Origin: Sergeia podlipaevii
Taxonomy: Eukaryota; Euglenozoa; Kinetoplastea; Trypanosomatida; Trypanosomatidae
Length of the DNA stretch: 14,384 bases
NCBI GenBank assembly: GCA_030849805.1
Contig: JASANZ010001767.1
Span: forward strand, 1-14,384
Reading direction: 5' to 3'
Made by a program: the position numbers and the translations under genes. Numbering within the stretch: the first letter of the stretch is position 1; each line of letters opens with the position of its first letter. The notes below the pieces were generated by a model that saw only the letters and a list, made by a program, of their open reading frames with translations, was not told where the DNA came from and did not search any database. Positions 1-7,512 of the stretch are shown piece after piece.

Positions 1-8
1 CGCCGCAT
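1..8 (-). CDS. Possible 5' end of the next gene (partial)
   Basis: A minus-strand ATG occupies 8-6 and is followed by CGG and CG before the window ends, so only Met-Arg-Arg could be encoded. It is the first ATG after a good acceptor: a pyrimidine tract (plus-strand 65-80, GA-rich) followed by an AG at 58-57, giving a 5' UTR of about 48 nt with no upstream ATG. This spacing matches kinetoplastid gene starts, but two and a half codons cannot identify a product. The ATG could be chance. Confidence 0.25.
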
Positions 9-952
9 CCAGGAGGTGTTGAGCGTTTGTTTGATGTATTGTTAAGGTTAGTGCAACTGTTGTCAGGAGGAGGAGTAGGGTACACTTTGTGGTTGAATGA
101 AACATGTGAGAATGTATTGTGTTCGTGAGAATTTCAATGAACGGTATTGGGATATATAGAGAGAGGCGACTATTGTAACGCTCACTATTCTGTCTGTTAT
201 TTATCCTTTTTTTTTGTGGGCGATAACGGGTTGTTTCTTTTGGACAACTGAGTTTTTGCCTTTTTTGTTTTGAGGTATGAATTATGTAAGCTAGCTTTAG
301 TTGCTCGTATATCTGAGATGTTAGAACTAGTTTGCAGGCTTCTTTTTTGATGTGGGCTTGAAACGTATTTAGCTGCTCTACAGTAAAAGTGTAGAAAGAA
401 AAGCAATACTGCAAGTAAAGTGGTGATATTGGAGAAATGTACTTCATAAAAACTTGTACACCAGAAAATGTTTGAAGTGCATACCACTGTAGTATAGATA
501 TTTAAGATATCGTACCTGTGATCACTGCACAGCATATAAAGTTGCGCAACAAGCGAAAATAGAAGATGCGCGCCATTTGCAGTTTCTTTTTAAATGGAAT
601 GCTTTCTAGTACGATCCAATATGCGTTGTGGATATATATGAAAAATTATGATGTCTTTTCCTTTACGTTTTTCAATGAGTTTTATAACAGTAGTAAAGTG
701 CAACGTAGCCAGTAGCATCGGGTAAGGGCAAAACGATTACGATCAATAATTGGATTTACTTTATGCCTAATTGCCTTGTTCGTGCACAACGACGAGACGT
801 GAAGGGTAACAAACGCGATATGATATTGAAATTTAGCAAAATGTATGACATTTTCAATATATATATATATAGTTGAAGTAGATAAATATATAGATATGTA
901 AATAATTAAATAGATGAATATATATGTATAGATGAATGTTGTGAATGGTCCA
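9..952. other. Intergenic region: 3' flank of the SMP-30-like gene
   Basis: No convincing gene lies here. The stretch is AT-rich, with an AT dinucleotide run at 857-871 and a T run near 207-216. Minus-strand open frames at 197-535 and 682-1005 are AT-driven and rich in Ile, Tyr, Phe and Ser, with no recognisable domain. Most of it should be the 3' UTR of the gene ending at 953 plus the upstream region of the next gene. No tRNA or other structured RNA was recognised. Confidence 0.6.
57..80 (-). promoter_or_regulatory. Candidate trans-splice acceptor for the gene beyond the left edge
   Basis: On the minus strand a CT-rich stretch (65-80) is followed by ACAG with the AG at 58-57. It lies about 49 nt before the putative ATG at 8. 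This is the usual kinetoplastid order of pyrimidine tract, AG and first ATG. The prediction comes from context only. Confidence 0.35.
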
Positions 953-2350
953 TCACAGTTTTGAAGCAGTATTTTCTCTGCAAATATAAATGTGTATAGT
1001 TGCATTTCTGTGTGCTTTGCTGATCAACACAGGAGCATCAGCTGCCCCTCTTGCAATGCCAACAAGTTTGGCTGCGTATATAGGACTCCGACACTTTTTA
1101 CTGTCAATGCTCTCTCTTGAGGCTGTAGTAATATACAAGGTAGAAAGATCCCGTCCGCCAAAACAACAGTTTGTAGCGTGTAGTTGTGCTTCCGGTAGAG
1201 ATATGTGTCCACTCACCGCCACTGAGCCGTTTGTGGCGCGCGAGAGACGAACCACCTTGCCTGCTGCTCCTAGTGCCACCCATATAGCACCAGCGTTATC
1301 TATGCAAATACCTTCAATGCTTGCGCCGTCATTGCAAACCTTCCCCGACAGCTGCCAGAGCACCACGGCAGAGCCAAGTAAAATGTCACTATCGTTGCGA
1401 TCATTGCCATCACTCTTCTCATCACTAGTACGATGCCTAACTGTGCACGTGGTGGAAGTGATGTAACGTTGGTACGCCATGTACAGCACTCCACCATCGT
1501 GTGACCACGCCATCGCTCGTGGTGCAACGCCGCACGCTGCATCTCCGCAGAATGCAGCAGTAGGACTTGCAATAAGTGTAAGACAACCGCCTGGTCTCAC
1601 CCTACCAGCTCCTACTTCAAGGGACGCCCAGCGCTGTCTCCCCTTCTCCCCCACGAAGACGCAGGACGGATGTAACACTGTGACGTGCGTGGTACGTAGC
1701 GCCGCCGCGGACACCAATGTGTGGTACGGGGTAAGAGCATCTATCCAGGGTAGGCTATTTGGCATTTCTACGCACAACAGTCCCGCTTTATTTTCAAAGA
1801 GAGAACCGGCATACGCGCCGATAACCAACACATGGCGAGATCGTAGGTGCGCGGAGCAGTGATGAAAGGCAGTTGGTTGAGCCAGCACATGCTTCTTTGA
1901 CTTTGCGTTGATGGCTACCGTGGCTGTGGTGGTACTCGTGTCTAGCGGCAGTAATGATGATGCATTGGACTGAATCGTCTGTGTGTCGCTTGACGGTTGC
2001 AACACGGGAGAGAGTGAAGCCCCATCAAGAGTGGTGCCGTACACGTGACCACGGCTGCCATGTCTGAGGGAATCGAAGTTGTCATCCGTCAGTGCCACAA
2101 ACATCAAGGGGGATGCATTATGTGTGGGGGAGACATTGCATGGATCATCAATTGGGATGGAAGCAACGCGATCAAATGTCAGAGAATCGTCAACACAAGG
2201 GCGACCGACATGGAGAGTGCGTGCTCTTGGGTCAATCCACCAAAGATATTGAAAGCCACAATCCCATACAGGGGATGCGCTACAGGAACCCAATGGGCCG
2301 CTAACTGGCGTGGCTACGCAAGAGGCGGTTAGGTGAAATAGTGCTGCCAT
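953..2350 (-). CDS. Divergent SMP-30/gluconolactonase/regucalcin-family beta-propeller protein
   Basis: The 465-residue protein carries the SMP-30 landmarks in order. These are an N-terminal SPVWD...LWWID segment (26-40) matching the family's GPVWD...LYWVD, an AMAWSHDGGVLYMA segment (279-292), an EGICIDNAGAIWVAL segment (346-360) followed by GKVVRLS, and CCFGGRDLSTLYITTA (395-410). Family members are calcium/zinc-dependent lactonases with a six-bladed propeller of about 300 residues. This one is about 160 longer, with Ser/Thr-rich and Asp/Asn-rich inserts near 108-165 and 300-325. By eye, the family's three metal ligands (regucalcin Glu18, Asn154, Asp204) fall on Ala25, Arg278 and Glu346, so lactonase activity is doubtful. 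ATG 2350 is the first ATG after the nearest acceptor, and the next in-frame Met would remove the first blade. No signal peptide is evident. Fold call good; substrate unknown. Confidence 0.85.
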   Translation of the reverse strand: MAALFHLTASCVATPVSGPLGSCSASPVWDCGFQYLWWIDPRARTLHVGRPCVDDSLTFDRVASIPIDDPCNVSPTHNASPLMFVALTDDNFDSLRHGSRGHVYGTTLDGASLSPVLQPSSDTQTIQSNASSLLPLDTSTTTATVAINAKSKKHVLAQPTAFHHCSAHLRSRHVLVIGAYAGSLFENKAGLLCVEMPNSLPWIDALTPYHTLVSAAALRTTHVTVLHPSCVFVGEKGRQRWASLEVGAGRVRPGGCLTLIASPTAAFCGDAACGVAPRAMAWSHDGGVLYMAYQRYITSTTCTVRHRTSDEKSDGNDRNDSDILLGSAVVLWQLSGKVCNDGASIEGICIDNAGAIWVALGAAGKVVRLSRATNGSVAVSGHISLPEAQLHATNCCFGGRDLSTLYITTASRESIDSKKCRSPIYAAKLVGIARGAADAPVLISKAHRNATIHIYICRENTASKL

Positions 2351-2405
2351 GTGTAATTGGAAGAAGAAAAAAAAGAAATAATAATAATAAATGACGAACT
2401 TGATG

Positions 2406-2476
2406 CTGAATAAATGAATGATATGAACGATAACAATGATATTAACAGCAAAAATAATAATAATAATAATAATAAT
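2406..2476 (-). promoter_or_regulatory. Candidate proximal trans-splice acceptor for the SMP-30-like gene
   Basis: A (TTA/ATT)n tract on the coding strand (2453-2476) is followed by a T-rich stretch and TTCAG, with AG at 2407-2406. The resulting 5' UTR would be about 55 nt with no ATG before 2350. A later T-rich tract (about 2361-2391) has its first AG only at 2344-2343, inside codon 3, so it cannot be the acceptor for this start. Confidence 0.45.
2453..2476. repeat. (AAT)8 microsatellite
   Basis: Eight perfect AAT units on the plus strand, read as ATT/TTA on the transcribed strand. It lies 46 nt before a candidate acceptor AG and probably contributes to its pyrimidine tract. Confidence 0.9.
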
Positions 2477-2631
2477 AAAGCACTTCGCCAGGTTGATATC
2501 GTGTGGACAGCGCGGCTGATGAAGTGCTTCAACCCTCTAATATATACTACTATGTGTCTTTAAACAACAACAACAACAAGTTACTATACTATGTATATAT
2601 CTCTTTCTTGATCACATGCAATAGTGGCGCT

Positions 2632-2683
2632 CTGTCATTGTGAAGAGCAACAACAACAAAAAAAAAACAATGGGGGGGGGGGG
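2632..2683 (-). promoter_or_regulatory. Candidate distal trans-splice acceptor for the SMP-30-like gene
   Basis: On the coding strand a C12 run (2683-2672), a T-rich run and GTT repeats lead to GACAG with AG at 2633-2632. This is the longest pyrimidine-rich tract in the spacer. Its use would give a 5' UTR of about 281 nt that includes a start-stop (ATG directly followed by TGA) at 2617. It may be an alternative to the site at 2406. Confidence 0.35.
2672..2683. repeat. G12 homopolymer (C12 on the coding strand)
   Basis: A run of twelve G on the plus strand, preceded by a run of ten A's interrupted by CAAT. On the minus strand it forms part of a long pyrimidine tract. The run length may vary or be miscounted in sequencing. 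Confidence 0.85.
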
Positions 2684-2930
2684 AACGCACACTTGCTATA
2701 ACTAAGCCACAATCCAAAAAAAAAACATTTCGAAAGAAAATCGTGATACGGCCAGATAGCAGTCCGCATATGTGGTGAGTGATCCCTATCTCTCTCTCTC
2801 ATTTTTTTTTCTCTGTTTTGTATTTTCTCTCCCTTTTCCTGTTGAGCGCGTAAATCAACCAACATTTATTTATATATATATAATGGAAAAATAAAAAACA
2901 AAATGTAGGCACTTCTCTCCCTCTCTCATT

Positions 2931-4430
2931 TCACTTTCTCCCGTGTCCTTTCTTCTTTTTCTTCTTTGGCGGTTCGTCTTCCTCACTGTCACTGTCGCTC
3001 AGCGAGATGCAGGATTCCTCGTCACTGGAGGACTCATCATAGTAGTCATCAGAGTCACTCGAACTTTCCTCGGGAATTACTCGAATACCCTTGATTCCTT
3101 TACGATTCACCTCATCGCCTCCACTGCGACGCACCATCCGGAACCTGCCCTTGTCGTTTAGCTGATACTGGATCATGGCTCCATCAAGAGACCTCTCACA
3201 GAAGCAAACGGCATAGGTCGCCTTGCTAGAATCCTTCTCACCATCGCTCTCGCTAGATTGGTCTGAGCGTATGGCGCCAGTGCCATTCCCCATAAGGCTG
3301 TTGGGAATAGACACATGTGTCTTTCCAGCCTTGTACGCCTCCTCAAGCAGCTTGGCAACGGCAAGCGGGTACTTCTTCCACGAACGTGGATCGGAGTCCT
3401 TGCCGTTAGCGCGCGCCTTCCACTCCCAGAAGCCCATCTTCCACTCTTTCTGTTGAGGCTTTGCGGGTGTTGCCACAGCCGCGGGAGCGCCGCTTACCAA
3501 TGCTGTTGCTGCTACCGCGTCGGTAATAGGAGCTGGATTTGCGGGCTTAGCGGGTTGTGGAGTGCCAAACGGGACTTCTACAGAAATTGGCTTCGCTGGG
3601 GCTGGCACTAGGGCTACCGGAGTGACCTTTTGGAGTGCTGTTGTCGGCTGTTGTTGTTTCTGCTGCTGAGCTTCTTGTTTCTGCTGTTGCATTGCGATAT
3701 CAAGCAGTCCCTGCCACTGCGATGGAACACCGGACTGTTGCTGCCGTTGCGTGTCACTTTCCGCCTTGTTCCCAGTGACACCAACCTCGTTCTCATCCTC
3801 GTCGTCGTATCCGCCTGCATTAGTGGGAACCGCAAGCATCTGCTGAACAGAGAGGGTGGTGGTGGCCGCGCTGGCATCCGGTGTGCTGCCCATCGTCCCA
3901 CGTATCTCAAAGCGTATGGTAATAGTGGGCAGTCCGAGCTCATCAGGGAAGTGCAGTGTTGTTGCCTCTGGAGTGGCTGCTCGGCTCGGGGCTGCAGCGG
4001 CGCGCACTGGGTCGCTGCATGGAACACGAATAATAACAGACGACGCCGTCGTACTTGCACATGCTGCTGCTGCTGCTGGCGCAACTATAGAAGCATCTGC
4101 ATGATACTCTAAGGCTGTTGCGGTCGTGGTCATCGTTGTCCCCAAATTCACCGCTGCATCAGTGGTGCTTGCACTGCTACTTCCAGGCACCTTCATACAG
4201 TCAACACTGTAAAATGTAGGATTCTTGCCTACTTGTGAAACGTAGAGGTGCGGACCCCTCTGCACGACTGAAATTTGAGCCCTCGAGACGTAGTTGCTAT
4301 TAAGAATTTGAGCCTCAGGCAACCCCCGGCTGCGGCCAAGAACGTACGGGGTATCCGGGCTGTCGATGGAAATGACGTAGCGGTCAGAGCGCACCAGAAG
4401 CCACTTTCCTTGAGGGATGGCGGCCGTCAT
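2931..4430 (-). CDS. FHA-WWE domain protein, probable nuclear DNA-damage or ADP-ribose adaptor
   Basis: The 499-residue protein starts with an FHA domain resembling those of PNKP, APLF and aprataxin: VLGRS (30-34), YVSRAQ (47-52, with SRxQ as in PNKP) and QVGKNPT (66-72). Final strands may lie at 158-176 (LHFPDE, then TITIRFEI), after a Thr/Ala/Ser-rich insert. A linker rich in Gln, Ala and Pro (about 200-325) follows. Residues 330-436 form a WWE domain: W330, W335, W337, W351, LLEEAY (361-366), then QYQLNDKGRFRMVRR (421-435), with a 30-residue polar insert. WWE domains bind poly(ADP-ribose), and Q421 and R431 align with the ADP-ribose-contacting Gln153 and Arg163 of RNF146. The tail (449-499) is Ser/Asp/Glu-rich with CK2-type sites and ends in KKKKKK, a likely nuclear signal. 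The open frame continues upstream to 4625 but has no ATG there. No kinase, phosphatase or ligase domain is present. Function is inferred. Confidence 0.85.
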   Translation of the reverse strand: MTAAIPQGKWLLVRSDRYVISIDSPDTPYVLGRSRGLPEAQILNSNYVSRAQISVVQRGPHLYVSQVGKNPTFYSVDCMKVPGSSSASTTDAAVNLGTTMTTTATALEYHADASIVAPAAAAACASTTASSVIIRVPCSDPVRAAAAPSRAATPEATTLHFPDELGLPTITIRFEIRGTMGSTPDASAATTTLSVQQMLAVPTNAGGYDDEDENEVGVTGNKAESDTQRQQQSGVPSQWQGLLDIAMQQQKQEAQQQKQQQPTTALQKVTPVALVPAPAKPISVEVPFGTPQPAKPANPAPITDAVAATALVSGAPAAVATPAKPQQKEWKMGFWEWKARANGKDSDPRSWKKYPLAVAKLLEEAYKAGKTHVSIPNSLMGNGTGAIRSDQSSESDGEKDSSKATYAVCFCERSLDGAMIQYQLNDKGRFRMVRRSGGDEVNRKGIKGIRVIPEESSSDSDDYYDESSSDEESCISLSDSDSEEDEPPKKKKKKGHGRK

Positions 4431-4701
4431 ATCCCTTTTTGTAGTAGTCCTCGTAATGTGCTTATTGTTGCAGGTCCTGTAGGTACTCGCTCTTGTTCCT
4501 TTATCTTGATCAACAGATAAAATCAGTAATGAAAAAGGAACTTCTCCTCTATTGTCCTTTTTTTTTCTTTGGGAAATTTTTTTATAAATAGGAGCCGCAA
4601 GGCGAAAATTTAAGCGATGAAACACCCTTTTTCTTTCCAGAGCTTATGCACCTATGTTCTATGCATACAGAACGTGCTGGAAGAGGACGTAATCAATCTC
4701 C

Positions 4702-4740
4702 CTATCATATACACAAAGAAACACAAACCAAAATAAAAAG
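4702..4740 (-). promoter_or_regulatory. Candidate trans-splice acceptor for the FHA-WWE gene
   Basis: On the coding strand a T-rich tract (4740-4711) is followed by GATAG with the AG at 4703-4702. The 5' UTR would be about 272 nt and would include a four-codon upstream frame starting at 4666 and ending in TAG. Another possible acceptor is the T9-AG at 4835-4825. Confidence 0.35.
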
Positions 4741-4824
4741 GTTAGATTATTTCTGTTATTATTCATAACTTCTATGATTTTTTTTTTGACGATTATTGTG
4801 TTCCGCAAAAACAAAAGTAAATGC

Positions 4825-4835
4825 CTAAAAAAAAA
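4825..4835 (-). promoter_or_regulatory. Alternative T9-AG acceptor upstream of the FHA-WWE gene
   Basis: Nine T's directly followed by AG on the coding strand (AG at 4826-4825). It is compact and well formed but about 395 nt from the start codon, so it is the more distal candidate. Confidence 0.25.
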
Positions 4836-4943
4836 GAATGCATCACATACTATAACAATAAGAAACGGACGAGTGGGACGAGGCTCACGATGCTGGCTTC
4901 AACTATTCCCTCCCCTCGTAACAGCATCAAAAGAAAAAAAAAA

Positions 4944-6976
4944 CTAGCAGTCATAGCGAAACCCCCCAATTTCTTCACACGCCTCAAAGAGACCTTCTAG
5001 CTCAGCATCCGGCAGTCCGTCGAGAAAGTGGCTGCCGTCTGCCCTTTCCGTATAACGGTCTAGCTGGGCTATGGCTGGTGCCTGTCCCGCCGCTAGAGGA
5101 AACTGAGGTTGAGGGGCAAAAGCTGGTCTGCCCAGTACCACCATGCCCGGAAATGAAGCTGTCGCGGTGCGAAGACGCCCGTCACGCGGAACATACCCTG
5201 CAGGCACTCGCGTAGCCACCTCCCCGATCTCCGATGCCGAGAAGAGCTGAGAGAGGGGTATGTTATCATCAACAGCCTCCGCTCTCATCCTCTTAGCTCC
5301 AGCCAAGGTCTGGGGTTGTTCATTGAGCAGCGAGGAAGTTGGCAGCGTTAGGGTGCTCAGCAGCTCCGCAGGATACAGCCAACCATCCTTCTCCACCACA
5401 GTGTGCCCATCGACTTGCCTGAGCTTCACCGTCGTTGCAGTAGCCGCCACACCCTGGAGCCCATCATCCCCTTTCTCATCCATCGCCTCTAAGAAATCAG
5501 AGGAGGAAGAGGACACGTTAGACGAAGACGAAGAGGAGCGAAAGTAAGACACGGGCCATGCAGGCGTAGGCTTCACCGCTCCGTGAGGAGCCTTCAGAGA
5601 ACCGCCTTGCTGGGGAGCCATTGCACCTGTTCGAGAGTGCTTCCGCTGCGGCCGCTGCACAACACCGGACTGCGCGCTGCTACTGTCATCTCCATCGTCG
5701 CTGTCTGTAATCTCCATCACCTCAGAAAGTGCTCTCCAAGTACCTGAAGACTGAGGAGCAGTTACTCGCGTTTGATCTCGGTGATGCGAAGAAGCACAGT
5801 GCGGTGCGGTGGCACGTGCTGTTGTAAATAGCGGTGCCAGTCCTGCAGGGGGAGTACCATCACTGCCAGTAGTATCGCGATTCACAGCCGCAACAGCGGC
5901 CAGTCCACGCGCGGAGCTGACAGGGACTAGTGGCCTTAACGGCGGTGCGTCATCCAACAGAACAGGACTATACTGCGCTGTAGGCAGTGACTGCAGTCGT
6001 GAAGCCCCCCTGGAGCTATCACTCACCATAGAACCGCTCCATGCTGGCAGCATAAGAGACGTGCTTCCTGCCATGGTAGCTGTACGCTTAGAAGTAGAAG
6101 CACGTGCGGCTGCTTTGGTTCCTCCACTACGTCGAATCTTCTTCGTTTTCCCTTTGCGGCCACGCCCCCTCGACGGCTTAGATGTGGTGCCACCAACGGT
6201 GGGTTCCTCTGCAAATCCAGAGGCCCGTGCCTTCACCTGCTTCCATAGCTTGTACGCAGCCTTCCCCCTGTAGCTCTTTCCGCCATAAACGAACTCTCTC
6301 CTGCCTCCCTTTGTATACCACTGGCCGTGGTCCCCTGTGTCTGCGAGCAGCACAGAGTCTACGGTAGAAGCTGCAGAGCCCCTGCGCCTTCCGCGTGCGC
6401 TGCTAGCTGTTGTCGCTCGTCGCCCTCGGGAAGACGTCAAACGCGAGGCCGCGTGCTCAGCTAGCACATCCTTCCCTCCTAAAGCGTAGTGTGAAGAGAA
6501 ATTGGATGGTGATGTTAGACCAGGAGAAAACGGGACATCGAGGGACAGATGATTATATGAGGCAGCGGCGGTAGAGCGCTCTGAATGAACCCCCACGTCC
6601 GTCACTCCTGCGAGACTAGATAAAACCTGGGCACTACGATTACCCGTCCCAAGGTGAGCATCCCCATCACCACCTGCTCCCCCTTGCTGGTGTTGCCGCT
6701 GCTTCAGTTCACTAATCCGCACCAGCGCACCACCATATCTCTGTGCGGCAGCAGCCTCGCTAACTGGTGAGCAATAAGACACTGTTGTGAAAGCATTGCC
6801 CTCGCCACCACTACTGCTGCTAGTAGTGGCAACACCACTATTGTTGTTATACGTATTGGTGATGTTGGCGGGGATGAAGTTTAAAGAGCTTGCCCCTGCT
6901 GTGAAGGACGCTAACGCAGTGGGGCCTGCAACTGCAGCTGCAGCGGCCGCTAAAAAGTTATTAGTATTATGAAGCG

Positions 6977-7007
<31 letters not shown>

Positions 7008-7097
7008 TGCAGTCGAGTTGGCATTCAACGTGATGCGAAACCTTGTGGAGGAGAGCGGGGCGGAAGAGTTTGCCTGATAGTTGCCTACTGGATTCAT
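4944..7097 (-). CDS. Unrecognised 717-residue low-complexity protein, probably nuclear
   Basis: I do not recognise a family. The N-terminus has Q9 (32-40) from a CAG run, Ala-rich and Asn/Ser/Thr-rich stretches. The only compact ordered-looking element is residues 258-290, with W260-Y261, GG-RREF (264-269), YGG (271-273), Y276, G278, AAY (280-282) and W285, giving an aromatic/glycine pattern with Lys/Arg. It is flanked by RGRR/RGRRRG (224-240) and RGRGRKGK (310-317), clusters resembling extended AT-hooks. Residues 460-470 (VMEITDSDDGD) resemble a SUMO-interacting motif with acidic flank, and a Ser run lies at 521-533. The last 40 residues (RYTERADG, then LPDAELEGLFEACEEIGG) are acidic and look conserved. 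ATG 7097 follows an in-frame stop-containing 5' UTR; the stop is TAG. The protein is plausibly a chromatin or transcription-associated factor, but this is inference from composition. Confidence 0.75.
6978..7004. repeat. (CTG)9 triplet repeat encoding poly-Gln
   Basis: Nine perfect CTG units on the plus strand are read as nine CAG codons on the minus strand, giving Q9 at residues 32-40 of the 717-residue protein. The pure codon run suggests recent replication slippage and likely length polymorphism. Confidence 0.9.
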
Positions 7098-7215
7098 ATA
7101 TTTTTTCTCCTCCCCACGCCTTGCTCTTTTCCTCTTTAAATTAATTCTTTTTTATTGCATCCAGCAACAAAGATGGAGCTAAAGAGTAAGAATTGTACGT
7201 TGTGACCCACCGAAA

Positions 7216-7257
7216 CTGCACACAAGAATAATAAATAATAATAATAATAATAATAAT
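7216..7257 (-). promoter_or_regulatory. Candidate trans-splice acceptor for the 717-residue protein gene
   Basis: On the coding strand (ATT)8 plus further T-rich bases lead to TTCTTGTGTGCAG with AG at 7217-7216, a well-formed acceptor. The 5' UTR would be about 118 nt and would contain one minimal upstream frame, ATG-CAA-TAA, starting at 7160. Confidence 0.45.
7234..7257. repeat. (AAT)8 microsatellite
   Basis: Eight perfect AAT units, the same motif and copy number as the tract at 2453-2476, again just upstream of a candidate acceptor on the transcribed strand. Confidence 0.9.
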
Positions 7258-7512
7258 CAGATAAGAGAGAGGATCAAAGGTTTGTGCTCCCTTATTATAT
7301 ATCCTTAATGAAACTCTTGGTGAATCAGATATGAAACAGCAAAAAAAATATTGCGAAGTATCTATGTGAATATGCATGCAGGCGTACTTTGTATCTGCGC
7401 TATCGCATGTGTTGCGTACCACAAAGAGTACACTGCAACTCGATAGTGTCGTGCTCTGTCTTCAGACAATTCTAGCTGCTTTCTTGTTATAGTTATGTGT
7501 GAGTTGTTGTTG

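Larger units (their letters stand above)
2351..2930. other. Intergenic region between the FHA-WWE and SMP-30-like genes
   Basis: This 580-bp spacer holds the 3' UTR of the upstream gene and the processing signals of the SMP-30-like gene. It contains a G12 run, an A run, an AT run near 2870-2882, CAA repeats near 2564-2577, an (AAT)8 microsatellite and two candidate acceptors. Minus-strand open frames at 2329-2532 and 2635-2865 are low-complexity translations of these tracts and are not supported as genes. Confidence 0.6.
4431..4943. other. Intergenic region upstream of the FHA-WWE gene
   Basis: This 513-bp AT-rich spacer contains the 3' UTR of the unrecognised 717-residue protein gene and the 5' UTR of the FHA-WWE gene. 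The frame of the FHA-WWE gene stays open to 4625, but codons there are T/A-rich and no in-frame ATG exists before 4430. No separate gene or RNA is recognised. Confidence 0.6.

Noticed and set aside
197..535. 112-codon minus-strand open frame downstream of the SMP-30-like gene
   Set aside because: No domain, spacer-like composition, and no convincing acceptor and leader arrangement.
1479..1862. Plus-strand open frame inside the SMP-30-like gene
   Set aside because: Shadow of the minus-strand gene, which shows clear family motifs.
2453..2476. AAT repeats as a CRISPR-like or spacer-containing array
   Set aside because: Pure uninterrupted trinucleotide microsatellites without spacers, in a eukaryotic context.
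3630..4112. Cys/Leu/Arg-rich plus-strand open frames opposite the FHA-WWE gene
   Set aside because: Translations of the complement of Gln- and Ala-rich codons. No independent evidence of coding.
4431..4625. 65-residue basic N-terminal extension of the FHA-WWE protein, possibly a mitochondrial presequence
   Set aside because: The first codon is GTG, the segment contains no ATG before 4430, and its composition resembles the spacer.
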